DNA of 33,374 bases from an uncultured Anaerolineae bacterium (GCA_903854805.1 CAINXK010000332.1:1-33374), one strand, 5' to 3'; counted from the first letter of the stretch, positions 8,771 through 17,241 are shown. Notes: a model not told the origin generated them from the sequence alone. A program made the numbers and translations.

Positions 8771-9723
8771 GATTGCAGCCTCTCTGTAATCTTTTTGAAA
8801 GGTGATTTTTTGGTTGGTTTTGTGTCGTCCCGGTCTTTATCGCCCAAGAGATAGAAGATTCCCAGGGCACAAACAGTGGTCATAATGAAGACCAACACGC
8901 CCACTGAGGAAGCAGCCCCAATATGTCCTTTCGTGCTATTGAACTTTAAAAACATCAGGACAGTGCTCGTCATGATTGAACTTTGTGGAGCGCCCCGGCC
9001 ATCCGTCAACAGGTAAGGTATGTCAAACATCTGCATGCCGCCTGTCAGCGCAGTAACGAAGATAAAGATCAAAATGGGCTTCAGTAGTGGCAATGTTATC
9101 TTTGTAAACATTTGCCAGGCACTTGCACCATCCACCATGGCTGCTTCATAAAGTGGCAGTGGGATGGAGGTCATGCCCGCCATCACGATGATCATAGTTT
9201 GCCCAAACCACGTCCACCAATTGATGAAAACCACCATTCCACGCGCGATAATGACCGAATCAAAAAACCGCATGGCTTCACCCAGAAATCCGGTTCTGAC
9301 CAATACCTGATTCATAGGTCCGTAGTAGTTAAAAATCGCAGCAAATAAGGCCGTCACTGCAGCTGGCATCATCAGGTTCGGCAAATAAAAGATTGCTCGC
9401 CACATCCCTTTGGCCTTGATGTTAAGCCGGGCGTTTGTGAACATAACGGATAATAACAAAGCAAAACCGATCTGTGGAATAAAATTCAAGCTCCAGATTA
9501 ACCAGGTGTTTCCCACAGCCTTCAAAAATACATCATCAGCAAATAAGCGCTTGAAGTTATCAAGCCCAATAAATGCGCTCTCCTTTGCCATCAACGTGGT
9601 ATTCGTGAAACTCAGACCGATGGTGTTAAGAACCGGGTATAAGCCAAAAACGAGAAAGCCAAGAATGAAAGGTGTCAGGAACAGGTACCCGGTGGAATTT
9701 TTTTTGAGCCTGGTAAAATTCAT
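8767..9723 (-). CDS. ABC sugar transporter permease, MalF type
   Basis: Inner-membrane CUT1 permease (318 aa) with a first helix at about 12-35 and the EAA motif EAAMVDGASAWQMFTKI before TLPLLKP. The C-terminal tail is unusually charged (KDRDDTKPTKKSPFKK). GGAGACAGT precedes the ATG. It is separated from the substrate-binding gene by 110 bp that contain a strong hairpin (9784-9816), and overlaps the MalG-type gene by ATGA. Works with that permease as a heterodimer. Confidence 0.9.
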   Translation of the reverse strand: MNFTRLKKNSTGYLFLTPFILGFLVFGLYPVLNTIGLSFTNTTLMAKESAFIGLDNFKRLFADDVFLKAVGNTWLIWSLNFIPQIGFALLLSVMFTNARLNIKAKGMWRAIFYLPNLMMPAAVTALFAAIFNYYGPMNQVLVRTGFLGEAMRFFDSVIIARGMVVFINWWTWFGQTMIIVMAGMTSIPLPLYEAAMVDGASAWQMFTKITLPLLKPILIFIFVTALTGGMQMFDIPYLLTDGRGAPQSSIMTSTVLMFLKFNSTKGHIGAASSVGVLVFIMTTVCALGIFYLLGDKDRDDTKPTKKSPFKKITERLQS

Positions 9724-9783
9724 ACTGTCTCCATTTGGTTCTAAACCTGTGTTCTACCAATGACTGATATGTTGTGAAACTGA

Positions 9784-9816
9784 GGGTGGATCAGTGTGAT
9801 TGACACTGACCCACCC
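9784..9816 (-). promoter_or_regulatory. Stable intergenic hairpin between binding-protein and permease genes
   Basis: Arms 9784-9797 and 9803-9816 pair in 13 of 14 positions around the 5-nt loop GATTG. There is no T-run on the minus-strand side, so it does not look like a full terminator. In this position such hairpins are known to stabilise the upstream mRNA or trim read-through, giving more binding protein than permease. Confidence 0.7.
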
Positions 9817-9833
9817 AGCTTTCTTCAATAAAA

Positions 9834-11303
9834 TTATTTTACAGGGGCTTCAGGCAGGACCAGGTCGGGGTTTTCATTCCCAACTGCAGTCAAGAAGGCT
9901 GTCCACATTTCTGCTTCAGTCATGTTTCCGGCGAGGTAAGCAGTCAACGGGTCGCCAAGTGCGCGCTGAATAGCATCATCTGAGCCCTGGATCAGCTTGC
10001 CACTGACGGCCGGAGCGGCGGCGGCAAAAGCTCCATACGGGTTCTGTCCACCCATGAATTTGGCCAAAGTAGAATTATCAAAACTGCTTGTGATCTTTTC
10101 TACCACGACCTGGCTGGAGACGAAGTCGCCAGGGTTGAAAACCAGACTGTCGGGTACGGTCGGATCGATGGATTTCAGTTTTGCGTTTGTGTACTCTCCC
10201 TGAGCCAACTTGGTCAGGAATTCTTCGTTAAGAGAACTGAACTTGACGAATTCTTTTGCCAATTCACTCTGCTTGCTTCCTTCCAGAGCGCCAATCCAGG
10301 TGCCGCCCCACTGGTACGACATGGGTCCGGTGACCATGGCCCAGTCGCCACTGGTGTCGCTGCTGCCATCTTTTGCCTTGGCATTGGCGATCAAAACATA
10401 GGGCAGACCCCAGGTGGGCAGGAAGTAGCTGAAAACTTTCTTGGCTTTGCCATTGGCGTCTTTCAACGTATCATTCATACCGGCAAACCAACCTTCAGAC
10501 CATTGGCCGGCACCTGATTCATAGCTGTTGTCGCGCATCATTTTTGCAAAATGAACATAATCGACAACCTTGGGATCAATAACTAACTTTCCATCAACCA
10601 CCCAGGGTTGGGCGCGAGTGGTAAAGAAAGGACTGGACAATTCGCCCGCTGTACCAACCATAAAGTAGTCGCCCGTGCCACAGGCTTTGATCTTGGCAGC
10701 CACCTCAACAAATTTGTCGAGATTGGCAACCATCGCCTGTACTTTTTCGGGATCATCTGTACCAAGACATTCCTTGGCAAGACTACGGCGATAGAAGAAA
10801 GCACCAGGGGTGGATTCAAAGGTGTAGGCCTTTGTCACGCCTTCGTAAGTACCGACATCAATCCCAGCCTGGTAGCTCTTAAGATCTTTGGCAAGAGGCA
10901 GCAGATCGCTCTGGTCAGCCAGAAGACCAGGAGCCTCAACCCACTCTCTCACAAAAGCGGCTTCCAGGGCTACAACATCGGGCGCATCAGCGGTACCAGC
11001 AGCAGCTCGGACCTTAGTCTGAAATTCACCACCGTTCATTGGGATCATGGTGAAATCAATCTTGACTTTTGGATGGATTTCTTTGAAGGCAGTCGCGATT
11101 ACGAGGGTATCATTGGTGAATGACCATACTTTAAGGGTACCTTCCAATTCCGCCGGAGCAGCAGCCGGGGCTTCAGTGGCGGCGGGGGCTGCGACGGCAG
11201 GGGCTTCGGGTGCGGGAGCATCAGCGGCGACCGGAGTACCACAAGCAGAGAGCAGCATGCTCATGGCCACCAAAACTGACAGTACAAAATAAAAGCGTTT
11301 CAT
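9834..11303 (-). CDS. Extracellular sugar-binding lipoprotein of a CUT1 ABC transporter
   Basis: First gene of the uronate operon (489 aa). A lipoprotein signal peptide ends in LLSAC with Cys21 as the lipid anchor. A low-complexity Ala/Pro/Glu linker (about 24-53) then tethers the SBP_bac_1-type domain that begins at LEGTLKVWSF. Motifs such as GGEFQTKVRAAAG and the WGGTWIGALEGSK region are typical of this family. It would capture unsaturated or other acidic oligosaccharides at the cell surface and hand them to the two permeases. AAGGAG lies 8 nt before the ATG. The leader is about 220 nt long and carries repeats and an inverted repeat. Confidence 0.92.
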   Translation of the reverse strand: MKRFYFVLSVLVAMSMLLSACGTPVAADAPAPEAPAVAAPAATEAPAAAPAELEGTLKVWSFTNDTLVIATAFKEIHPKVKIDFTMIPMNGGEFQTKVRAAAGTADAPDVVALEAAFVREWVEAPGLLADQSDLLPLAKDLKSYQAGIDVGTYEGVTKAYTFESTPGAFFYRRSLAKECLGTDDPEKVQAMVANLDKFVEVAAKIKACGTGDYFMVGTAGELSSPFFTTRAQPWVVDGKLVIDPKVVDYVHFAKMMRDNSYESGAGQWSEGWFAGMNDTLKDANGKAKKVFSYFLPTWGLPYVLIANAKAKDGSSDTSGDWAMVTGPMSYQWGGTWIGALEGSKQSELAKEFVKFSSLNEEFLTKLAQGEYTNAKLKSIDPTVPDSLVFNPGDFVSSQVVVEKITSSFDNSTLAKFMGGQNPYGAFAAAAPAVSGKLIQGSDDAIQRALGDPLTAYLAGNMTEAEMWTAFLTAVGNENPDLVLPEAPVK

Positions 11304-11367
11304 TTTCTTCTTTCTCCTTGATAGTTATGTTATATTTTGGAGTTGGATGTCCACTTGTTCTTGACGG

Positions 11368-11467
11368 GCGAGTGGAATTCCTATCGACAGTGACCGGTAT
11401 CCAGGCAGGGTATCGGTCACTCACATTACAGACAAGCGAGTGGAGCTCTATTGACAATGATCGCTGG
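11368..11467 (-). repeat. Pair of imperfect direct repeats in the leader of the uronate operon
   Basis: Two copies of a 30-nt unit, 11368-11397 and 11436-11465, start with GCGAGTGGA and share TAT(C/T)GACA(G/A)TGA(C/T)CG. They are 68 bp apart and lie downstream of the predicted promoter, within the 5' untranslated region. They could be paired operators or duplicated RNA elements. Confidence 0.65.
11389..11421 (-). promoter_or_regulatory. Inverted repeat in the operon leader
   Basis: Arms 11389-11402 (AGTGACCGGTATCC) and 11408-11421 (GGGTATCGGTCACT) match at 12 of 14 positions around a 5-nt centre. The symmetry suits a dimeric DNA-binding repressor such as a LacI- or GntR-type protein, or an mRNA hairpin. 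It overlaps the end of the first direct repeat. Confidence 0.6.
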
Positions 11468-11531
11468 TGCCTCCTGAAAGATTTCGGATATTTCGGAAAA
11501 GATAATTGATAATCAACAGGTTACAAAAATC

Positions 11532-11560
11532 AGTATAGCCCAGAGCCTTCCGTGCTCCAA
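11532..11560 (-). promoter_or_regulatory. Sigma-70-like promoter of the uronate operon
   Basis: On the minus strand, TTGGAG (11555-11560) is followed by exactly 17 nt and then TATACT (11532-11537). Transcription would start near 11525, leaving a leader of roughly 220 nt. The same architecture with an identical -10 box occurs at 17200-17228. Confidence 0.72.
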
Positions 11561-11573
11561 TCCGGCGCGAAGG

Positions 11574-11599
11574 ACAATAAGAGCACAAAAATAGGACAA
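11574..11599 (-). promoter_or_regulatory. Shared operator/activator site, copy A
   Basis: Three ACAA boxes occur at 11574, 11585 and 11596, one per 11 bp, in the block ACAATAAGAGC / ACAAAAATAGG / ACAA. Copy B at 17242-17267 differs at only two of 26 bases. The block ends 13 bp upstream of the -35 box, so a bound protein would sit on one face of the helix around -60, a typical activator position. The most likely binder is the regulator encoded at 11720-14281 (inference). Confidence 0.72.
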
Positions 11600-11630
11600 C
11601 AAAGTGGCACATCGCTTTTCACTTTTTTAT

Positions 11631-11655
11631 AAAAAAAACGCGCCAGATCGGCGCG
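11631..11655 (-). terminator. Intrinsic terminator of the regulator gene
   Basis: On the minus strand a 6-bp GC stem (11639-11644 with 11650-11655, loop of 5) is followed at once by a run of eight T (11631-11638). It lies 65 bp past the stop of the regulator gene and insulates the uronate-operon promoter from read-through. Confidence 0.85.
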
Positions 11656-11719
11656 CTTTGGTTGTTCAGGGCATATTCATGGGTTACTTGAATAGTGTTT
11701 ATAATATTACCGGTCTCTT

Positions 11720-14281
11720 TTAAACCTTGAGAAGTGGCTGCTCCAAGATCCAGACCAGAATTTTTTCGATTGACAGCGCTCGTCCGCTGGCCCAGGCAGT
11801 CGTATCTGATTGAGTGCGCGCCTCAGCCAGCGTCGCCTTGATAAAATCACGATGATCCCAGTTAAATAACCGGCCATGAAAGTCCGCCAACATGGCATCT
11901 GCTGCGCCAAATAGGACCCCAGCCTGTTCGGGTTGTTCCAAATCACGAACCACAATGGCTAGGCGTAACAAAGACCAGGCAAAACCCCACCTATCGTTCA
12001 AGTTTCCGAATAGTCGCAAACTCTCGATTAAGTATCCAATTGCCTGATCCCTCTGACCACTTTCCGATGCCGCCCTTCCCAGGTTTTGAAGCGCCCAAGC
12101 GCAGCCTTCAAGTTCGCCAATCTCTCCGAACAGCCGCAAGCTCTCTGCGTACAGGTTCGTGGCCTGATTAGAATCACGACGCAATATCGCCAAGCGCCCA
12201 AGGCGGTCAATCGCATGTGCCTTACCGCGTTTGTGATTTAGCACGGTAAATAAATCACAAGCATCTGAAAAGAACTGCAACGCGCGTTCAGTTTCGTCCC
12301 TTTGCAAACTGACGTCACCCAGGTTTATTAGGACCCACGCGCTGTGCCAATTGTCACCCAACGCGCGGAATAACTCCAAACTCGCTTCAAAAACTGGCAC
12401 AGCTTGCTCCTGCTGGCCCGAGAGGTTCAAAGTCTGACCCTGGTGATTAAGCACCCAGGCCTCACCCACCCGATCATCCAATTCTCGAAACAGGCGCAAA
12501 CTTTCCTGGAGGTAAATACTGGCAGCTGGCTGATCCCCCTGAACGGAGATCAATAAGCCGGCACCATTGAGTGCCTGAGCGCGTATACGCACAGGCAGCG
12601 AAGGTATGGTACCAGATTTTTGCAAGATGTCCGTCAGCCACGCCCGCCCCTCACTCAAGTAACCACGCGAGAGCCAGTATTCCCATAACACAGCTGCCAT
12701 CCGCAAAGCCATTTCAATATCGTAGGCGCAACTCCAAGTCAACGCGGCCCGAATATTATCGTAATCCGCATCCAAACGTTTTAATGCGAATTCTTGCTCT
12801 GCACCCCGCAGCTTCGGCTCAATCGAATCAACCAGGCGGAGAAAATAAGCTGCGTGCTGTTGGCGCATCAGCTCAAGTTCATTCTGGGTGATCAGGCATT
12901 CGAACGCATACTCGCGCAATATTTCCAGCATGGAAAAACGTGGTTCGCCATCCAGCTCTTCCACCTGGCGTAACAAGCTTTGATCCACTAGGGCAACCGC
13001 CGAATCTAAAGCCGAGATATCCAGGGCTGGCCGAAGGCGCGGCTGTGGTCCGGTTTTTAGTTTGCCACAAACATCTTCGATGGCACCCAGGCTGCAGCCA
13101 CCGACAAATATGCCCAAGCGCCTGAATAAGATCTGCTCGCGCTCGCTGAGCAAGTTATAACTCCAATCAATGGTTTGGCGAATAGTCTGTTGACGCGCAG
13201 GCAAGTCCTGAACACCGCCAGTCAGCAACCCCAACGCACTGCCCAGCACACCTGTCAGGCGCGCCAGAATGGCCCGCGGGGAAAGCACCTTGCAGCGTGC
13301 CGCAGCCAGAGTGAGTGCCAGAGGCAACCCATCCAATCGGGCACAAATTTCAGCCACAGCCTGAGCATTTTCCACGGTAAGCTCAAAATCAGCCCGCACA
13401 GCTTGCGCTTGCTGAACAAAGAGCTGCACGGCTGGCGAGTGCACCAATATTTCTGGGTCAACAGCCAGCTTTAGATCTGGCACACCTAATGGCGGCACCA
13501 CAAATTCATATTCACCACTCAATCGCAAAACAGCCCGGCTGGTGACCAACACTTTAACGTAAGCCGTGAACATCAAAAGCTCAGAGATGGCTTTGGTGGC
13601 GGGCAATGCCTGCTCAAAATTATCCAGGATCAGTAAGACTGCTTTTTCATGCAAATATGTGATCAGCAATTCGTCATCGCGCACATCACCCATTGATTTA
13701 AGCCCCAGGGCCTGTACGATGGTAGAGAGTACGAGCGCAGGATCACGCGCTGGTGCCAATGAAACAAAGGTAACTCCATCGGCAAACTTGTCCTTTAGCT
13801 CAGCACCTACCTGCACTGCCAGGCGGGTTTTGCCAATGCCTCCAGGACCGGTTAATGTAAGTAGACGGATGCCGTTTTTTTGCAGTGAAAAACAAACGGC
13901 CTCAACTTCACGCTCACGGCCAATCAGAGGCGTCAAAGGAATTGGGTAGGCTTTGCTAGCTTTTGGCAAAGTAATGGCGATGTTTGCTGTCGCTTTGTTC
14001 GGTAAGTCAGCCGGGTCTACCAACAAGTTCGGTTGAGCAAGGTGAACAAATCTTGCGTAATCTGCCGGGGAAATTTTAAGATGAAAGGCCAGCAACTCGA
14101 TCATCGGTTTGGCAGGGCTGCGCAGATCACTTTCGATTTTATTAATCATTGACTTGGAACATGCTACACGCTGGGCTAAATTATCCTGAGTCAAACCAAG
14201 CGCCTTGCGTTGATGCTTAACCCATTGCCCAAAAGTAAACACCTCTTCTATAAAATCAGCCCGCTCTCTCATGCCCCCCAT
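11720..14281 (-). CDS. Large XRE-HTH / NB-ARC (STAND) / TPR transcriptional regulator
   Basis: An 853-residue signal-integrating regulator. Residues about 17-72 form an XRE-type helix-turn-helix (KHQRKALGLTQDNLAQRVA, then SKSMINKIES). A STAND ATPase follows, with Walker A GPGGIGKT (145-152), Walker B VLLILDNFEQ (215-224), sensor VLVTSR (244-249) and the GLPLAL motif. The C-terminal half, from about 560, is tetratricopeptide-like (repeated ESLRLFRELDD-type helices). Such proteins hold ATP/ADP-switched states and bind DNA through the HTH. It ends in its own terminator and lies directly between the two operons that share the ACAA-box element, so it is the best candidate for their regulator. Start choice (14281 or the Met three codons later) is uncertain because the ribosome binding site is poor. 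Confidence 0.88.
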   Translation of the reverse strand: MGGMRERADFIEEVFTFGQWVKHQRKALGLTQDNLAQRVACSKSMINKIESDLRSPAKPMIELLAFHLKISPADYARFVHLAQPNLLVDPADLPNKATANIAITLPKASKAYPIPLTPLIGREREVEAVCFSLQKNGIRLLTLTGPGGIGKTRLAVQVGAELKDKFADGVTFVSLAPARDPALVLSTIVQALGLKSMGDVRDDELLITYLHEKAVLLILDNFEQALPATKAISELLMFTAYVKVLVTSRAVLRLSGEYEFVVPPLGVPDLKLAVDPEILVHSPAVQLFVQQAQAVRADFELTVENAQAVAEICARLDGLPLALTLAAARCKVLSPRAILARLTGVLGSALGLLTGGVQDLPARQQTIRQTIDWSYNLLSEREQILFRRLGIFVGGCSLGAIEDVCGKLKTGPQPRLRPALDISALDSAVALVDQSLLRQVEELDGEPRFSMLEILREYAFECLITQNELELMRQQHAAYFLRLVDSIEPKLRGAEQEFALKRLDADYDNIRAALTWSCAYDIEMALRMAAVLWEYWLSRGYLSEGRAWLTDILQKSGTIPSLPVRIRAQALNGAGLLISVQGDQPAASIYLQESLRLFRELDDRVGEAWVLNHQGQTLNLSGQQEQAVPVFEASLELFRALGDNWHSAWVLINLGDVSLQRDETERALQFFSDACDLFTVLNHKRGKAHAIDRLGRLAILRRDSNQATNLYAESLRLFGEIGELEGCAWALQNLGRAASESGQRDQAIGYLIESLRLFGNLNDRWGFAWSLLRLAIVVRDLEQPEQAGVLFGAADAMLADFHGRLFNWDHRDFIKATLAEARTQSDTTAWASGRALSIEKILVWILEQPLLKV

Positions 14282-14813
14282 TTTACTTCAATTCGATTCG
14301 AATGAAAACAATCCAAGAATACGTCAACACATCCTCAGTCAGAGAATGTTGCGCTCGCATGCGGAGGCTCACCACCCGCGCATCTCCAGGCATCAGACTT
14401 TGTTAGCCATCGACCCACATTCCGCACCGCTACCTTGAATTTTTGGGTAATTATTACCGAGTAAAGGTGTCTTACCCAATTTTTTGACCTTTTTCAACCC
14501 TTTCAAGTCCTCGGCGCGCCATAAAATCCGCAAATTCACGTCGCCAACCTGGTGTGCAACCGAAAAAGACGGAAGAAGACCATGTATATGGGTCAAAGCG
14601 TCACAAAAAGTTGTGATAATAATTATCGAAAACGCACTTCTCTTAGTGCGGAATGTGGTTTCAAACATCCACTCGCCGGGAAAAACTTTATTTTCCACAC
14701 GCAGCGGTCCGTGGAACAAAAATAGGCATGGCGCAAAGCAAAACCGAGTTAAGCTAAGAGCAAATATTCCCGCCACCCTGAACATCTGTGCAATATCAGG
14801 CACTGCCAGGACC
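14282..14813. other. 532-bp intergenic region with small inverted repeats
   Basis: No convincing gene is present. It holds an odd palindrome ATTCGA-T-TCGAAT (14291-14303) just before the regulator start; a perfect inverted repeat TCACAA/TTGTGA (14601-14616); and a CGCACT/AGTGCG hairpin (14633-14650) followed on the minus strand by TTTT. The last may be a weak terminator for the SDR gene at 14814. A TTGGAT box near 14311 resembles the -35 of the two shared promoters but lacks a good -10. Confidence 0.5.
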
Positions 14814-15515
14814 TCAACGCTCCAGGTCCTTGTAATCTTGTGCGCCATAGAAACGTCCGCTCGATCCATCGCTTTCCAGCAGAGCAGGGACCAGTGCGCC
14901 GGGCAGAACGCTCTCAACCTTACCGGGAGCATTTGGCCCGCCCAGATCAGTTTGCAACCAACCCGGGTCGAGAAAGTTCACGAGCACATTCTCGCCTTTG
15001 AATTCGGCCGCCAGGTCGCGCGAGAATTTGTCAACAGCTGCTTTGGACACACTATAGACAGCCAGGTTGGGCTGGTCGGCAATTCCAGATGTGAGATTGA
15101 TGATGCGGCCATAGCCCCGTGCGCGCATGCCGGGAGCAAATGCCTGGCAGAGTGCGATTAATGCCCAAACGTTGATCTGAAATACGCGATCCCATTCGGC
15201 CTGATCGACATTAAAAATCGATTCGTATTTACTCATGACAGCGGCGTTGTTATAAAGGATATCGACCGGGCCAGGTGCGGCCATTGCTTGTTCGATAATC
15301 TGCTTAACACCGGCTGCCGTCGATAGCTCACCCGTCGCAATATGAGTCCGGACGTTGAACGTTTTCAACCTGGCGAGAGTGGCCTCAAGATTTTTGGGTT
15401 CCCGTCCATGAACAATGATATTACAACCGCGTTCAGCCAGGCCCCAGGCAATTTGCTGGCCCACCCCACGGCTTGACCCAGTGACGAACGCCCATTTGTT
15501 TTCTAAGAGTTTCAT
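14814..15515 (-). CDS. Short-chain dehydrogenase/reductase
   Basis: A 233-residue classical SDR with cofactor motif TGSSRGVG (12-19), NNAA in place of NNAG (89-92) and catalytic Ser143, Tyr154, Lys158 (YSVSK). The basic residue in GREPKN after the second strand suggests NADP(H). Substrate unknown. It is the last gene of the CBM6-AKR-SDR operon, 71 bp after the aldo/keto reductase gene, so it may interconvert a keto-sugar intermediate with that enzyme. Slightly shorter than the usual 250 residues, with a compact C-terminus. Confidence 0.85.
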   Translation of the reverse strand: MKLLENKWAFVTGSSRGVGQQIAWGLAERGCNIIVHGREPKNLEATLARLKTFNVRTHIATGELSTAAGVKQIIEQAMAAPGPVDILYNNAAVMSKYESIFNVDQAEWDRVFQINVWALIALCQAFAPGMRARGYGRIINLTSGIADQPNLAVYSVSKAAVDKFSRDLAAEFKGENVLVNFLDPGWLQTDLGGPNAPGKVESVLPGALVPALLESDGSSGRFYGAQDYKDLER

Positions 15516-15586
15516 TTTTCCATTTTCCTTATAAATTGGGGATAAAAAATTCTAAAAATGTTCCATCCGTGCAAAGACCGGGGAAT

Positions 15587-16504
15587 TCAGGGAAGTATAT
15601 TTCCGGCAGCCAGGTAAATGGCGTACCATTCCTGGCGGGTGAGCTTGACATCCGACGCCTTGCAAATCTCCTTGACGCGACCCGGGTTGGTTGTTCCAAT
15701 AATAGGCTGCATGTGTGCTGGGTGTCGCAGCAACCAGGCAATCGCAATCGCCGAATTAGTCACGCCCCATGAAGAGGCAATCTCATCGATTTTTTGGTTC
15801 AATTCCGGGAATTTATCGTTATTAAGGAATGTGCCTTCAAAAAAACCGTATTGAAACGGGGACCAGGGCTGGATCGTGATCTCTTTTAGACGGCAATAAT
15901 CCAAAATGCTGCCATCACGGTTAATCGAAGCCTCGGTTTTCATATTGGCATTGATTCCCGCATCAATCATACCGGTATTTGTAATGCTAAGTTGAAGCTG
16001 ATTGATAATAATCGGCTGTTTCATAAATTCGGTCAACAATTCAATCTGCATCGGGTTGTGATTGCTGACACCAAAATACTTGACCTTGCCACTGTCTTGC
16101 AAGATCGTAAAGGTCTCGGCCACTTCCTCCGGTTCGGCCAGGGCATCCGGACGGTGCAGCAATAGGACATCAAGATAATCGGTCCGGAGACGTTTCAAAC
16201 AGCCATCCACAGCTCCCAAAATATACTCCATTGAAAAATCGAAGCTGCCATGGCGGATACCACATTTAGTCTGGAGAATCATCTTTTCCCGCAGGCTCGA
16301 AGTCATGTTTAAAGCTTCAGCAAACTTCGCTTCTGATTGCCCACCTCCATAAATATCGGCATGATCAAAAAAATTAATGCCTTCGTCGAGCGCCGTGTGG
16401 ACCAGGGTGGAGATCTCCTGATTCGTCAAATCCGCGATCCGCAGACAGCCAAGTGATATTTCTGATGCGTCGAGATCACATGCTGCGATTTTCAGCTTAT
16501 TCAT
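15587..16504 (-). CDS. Aldo/keto reductase (YdhF-like)
   Basis: A 305-residue cytoplasmic (beta/alpha)8 NADPH-dependent reductase. The catalytic tetrad is intact: Asp47 and Tyr52 in FFDHADIYGGG, Lys80 in LQTKCG and His117 in LLLHRPD. The overall pattern, including YFGVSNHNPMQIELL and the C-terminal PIIGTTNPGR, fits the YdhF-type branch. It likely reduces or oxidises a sugar carbonyl. AAGGAG precedes the ATG by 9 nt. It lies between the CBM6-like and SDR genes in one short operon. Confidence 0.88.
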   Translation of the reverse strand: MNKLKIAACDLDASEISLGCLRIADLTNQEISTLVHTALDEGINFFDHADIYGGGQSEAKFAEALNMTSSLREKMILQTKCGIRHGSFDFSMEYILGAVDGCLKRLRTDYLDVLLLHRPDALAEPEEVAETFTILQDSGKVKYFGVSNHNPMQIELLTEFMKQPIIINQLQLSITNTGMIDAGINANMKTEASINRDGSILDYCRLKEITIQPWSPFQYGFFEGTFLNNDKFPELNQKIDEIASSWGVTNSAIAIAWLLRHPAHMQPIIGTTNPGRVKEICKASDVKLTRQEWYAIYLAAGNILP

Positions 16505-16572
16505 TGAAGGAACTCCTTATTCAAAATCACTTCTTTCCCATGCAGTCAAAATTGGCCAGGAAAACCGGAACG

Positions 16573-17181
16573 TCACAAAAGTTCAAAGTCCAGGTAGGCG
16601 TAATTCATATTACCGCCCGAGACAGTATGCAAAGTAAGCACCTGAATCCCTTGTTCCAGCCTTATCCTGGCAATACCATCCATCTGATTCCAATGATGCC
16701 ATTGCCGCCAATCAAGCGGATCATCATCTCGATAGGTGGATTGAATTTGAATGGGACCAGTAGCATCGCAGTCATTCACCGAAATTGCAATCTCACCGCC
16801 ACGATTGGATGTGTAAAATAGATTGACAACATACAAACCGGTGTGTTCCACATTCACGGTGTATTTTATCCATTCGCCTGGTGCTGTCCAGCCCACATAC
16901 AACATCCCCAACTCTGGCTCAACAAAATTATAGGGATGGTTGTCATACTCGCCATCCTTTGTATACGTTGTGTCCACAGCCTCGTTGATCCGAAACTCAT
17001 GCAGGTAGCTTCCATTGGCAGGATTCAACTCGCCGCTGCCATGATTCAACGGATCAGAGTCATGGTAAGCAACCCCTTCTCCGCCAAAATCATAGTAAGC
17101 ACACCTGACCCGCCCCGGGATCACCTGTGGACCACCCGGATAAACCGAGTCTTGAAATGGTTTTCCTTGATATTCCATCAT
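16573..17181 (-). CDS. CBM6-like carbohydrate-binding protein without signal peptide
   Basis: A 202-residue protein that is almost entirely one CBM6-type beta-sandwich. The typical opening (IPGRVRCAYYDFGGEGVAYHD), the central VGWTAPGEWIKYTV and VNLFYTS strands, and the final MNYAYLDFELL are visible. No signal peptide or catalytic domain is present, which is odd because such modules usually sit in secreted enzymes. AAAGG precedes the ATG at 17181; GTG at 17184 and ATG at 17178 are alternatives. It is the first gene of the operon driven by the shared ACAA-box promoter, with a very short leader of about 12 nt. Confidence 0.75.
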   Translation of the reverse strand: MMEYQGKPFQDSVYPGGPQVIPGRVRCAYYDFGGEGVAYHDSDPLNHGSGELNPANGSYLHEFRINEAVDTTYTKDGEYDNHPYNFVEPELGMLYVGWTAPGEWIKYTVNVEHTGLYVVNLFYTSNRGGEIAISVNDCDATGPIQIQSTYRDDDPLDWRQWHHWNQMDGIARIRLEQGIQVLTLHTVSGGNMNYAYLDFELL

Positions 17182-17199
17182 CACCTACCTTTCATCTGT

Positions 17200-17228
17200 A
17201 GTATAGACCATAGCCTGATTTTATCCAA
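17200..17228 (-). promoter_or_regulatory. Sigma-70-like promoter of the CBM6-AKR-SDR operon
   Basis: TTGGAT (17223-17228 on the minus strand), a 17-nt spacer and TATACT (17200-17205). Transcription would start near 17193, just upstream of the AAAGG ribosome binding site. Confidence 0.75.
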
Positions 17229-17241
17229 TAAAACAAAAAGT

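Noticed and set aside
14484..15161. 225-codon open frame on the plus strand
   Set aside because: It lies antisense to a well-supported SDR gene and the adjacent non-coding region, with no recognisable motif.
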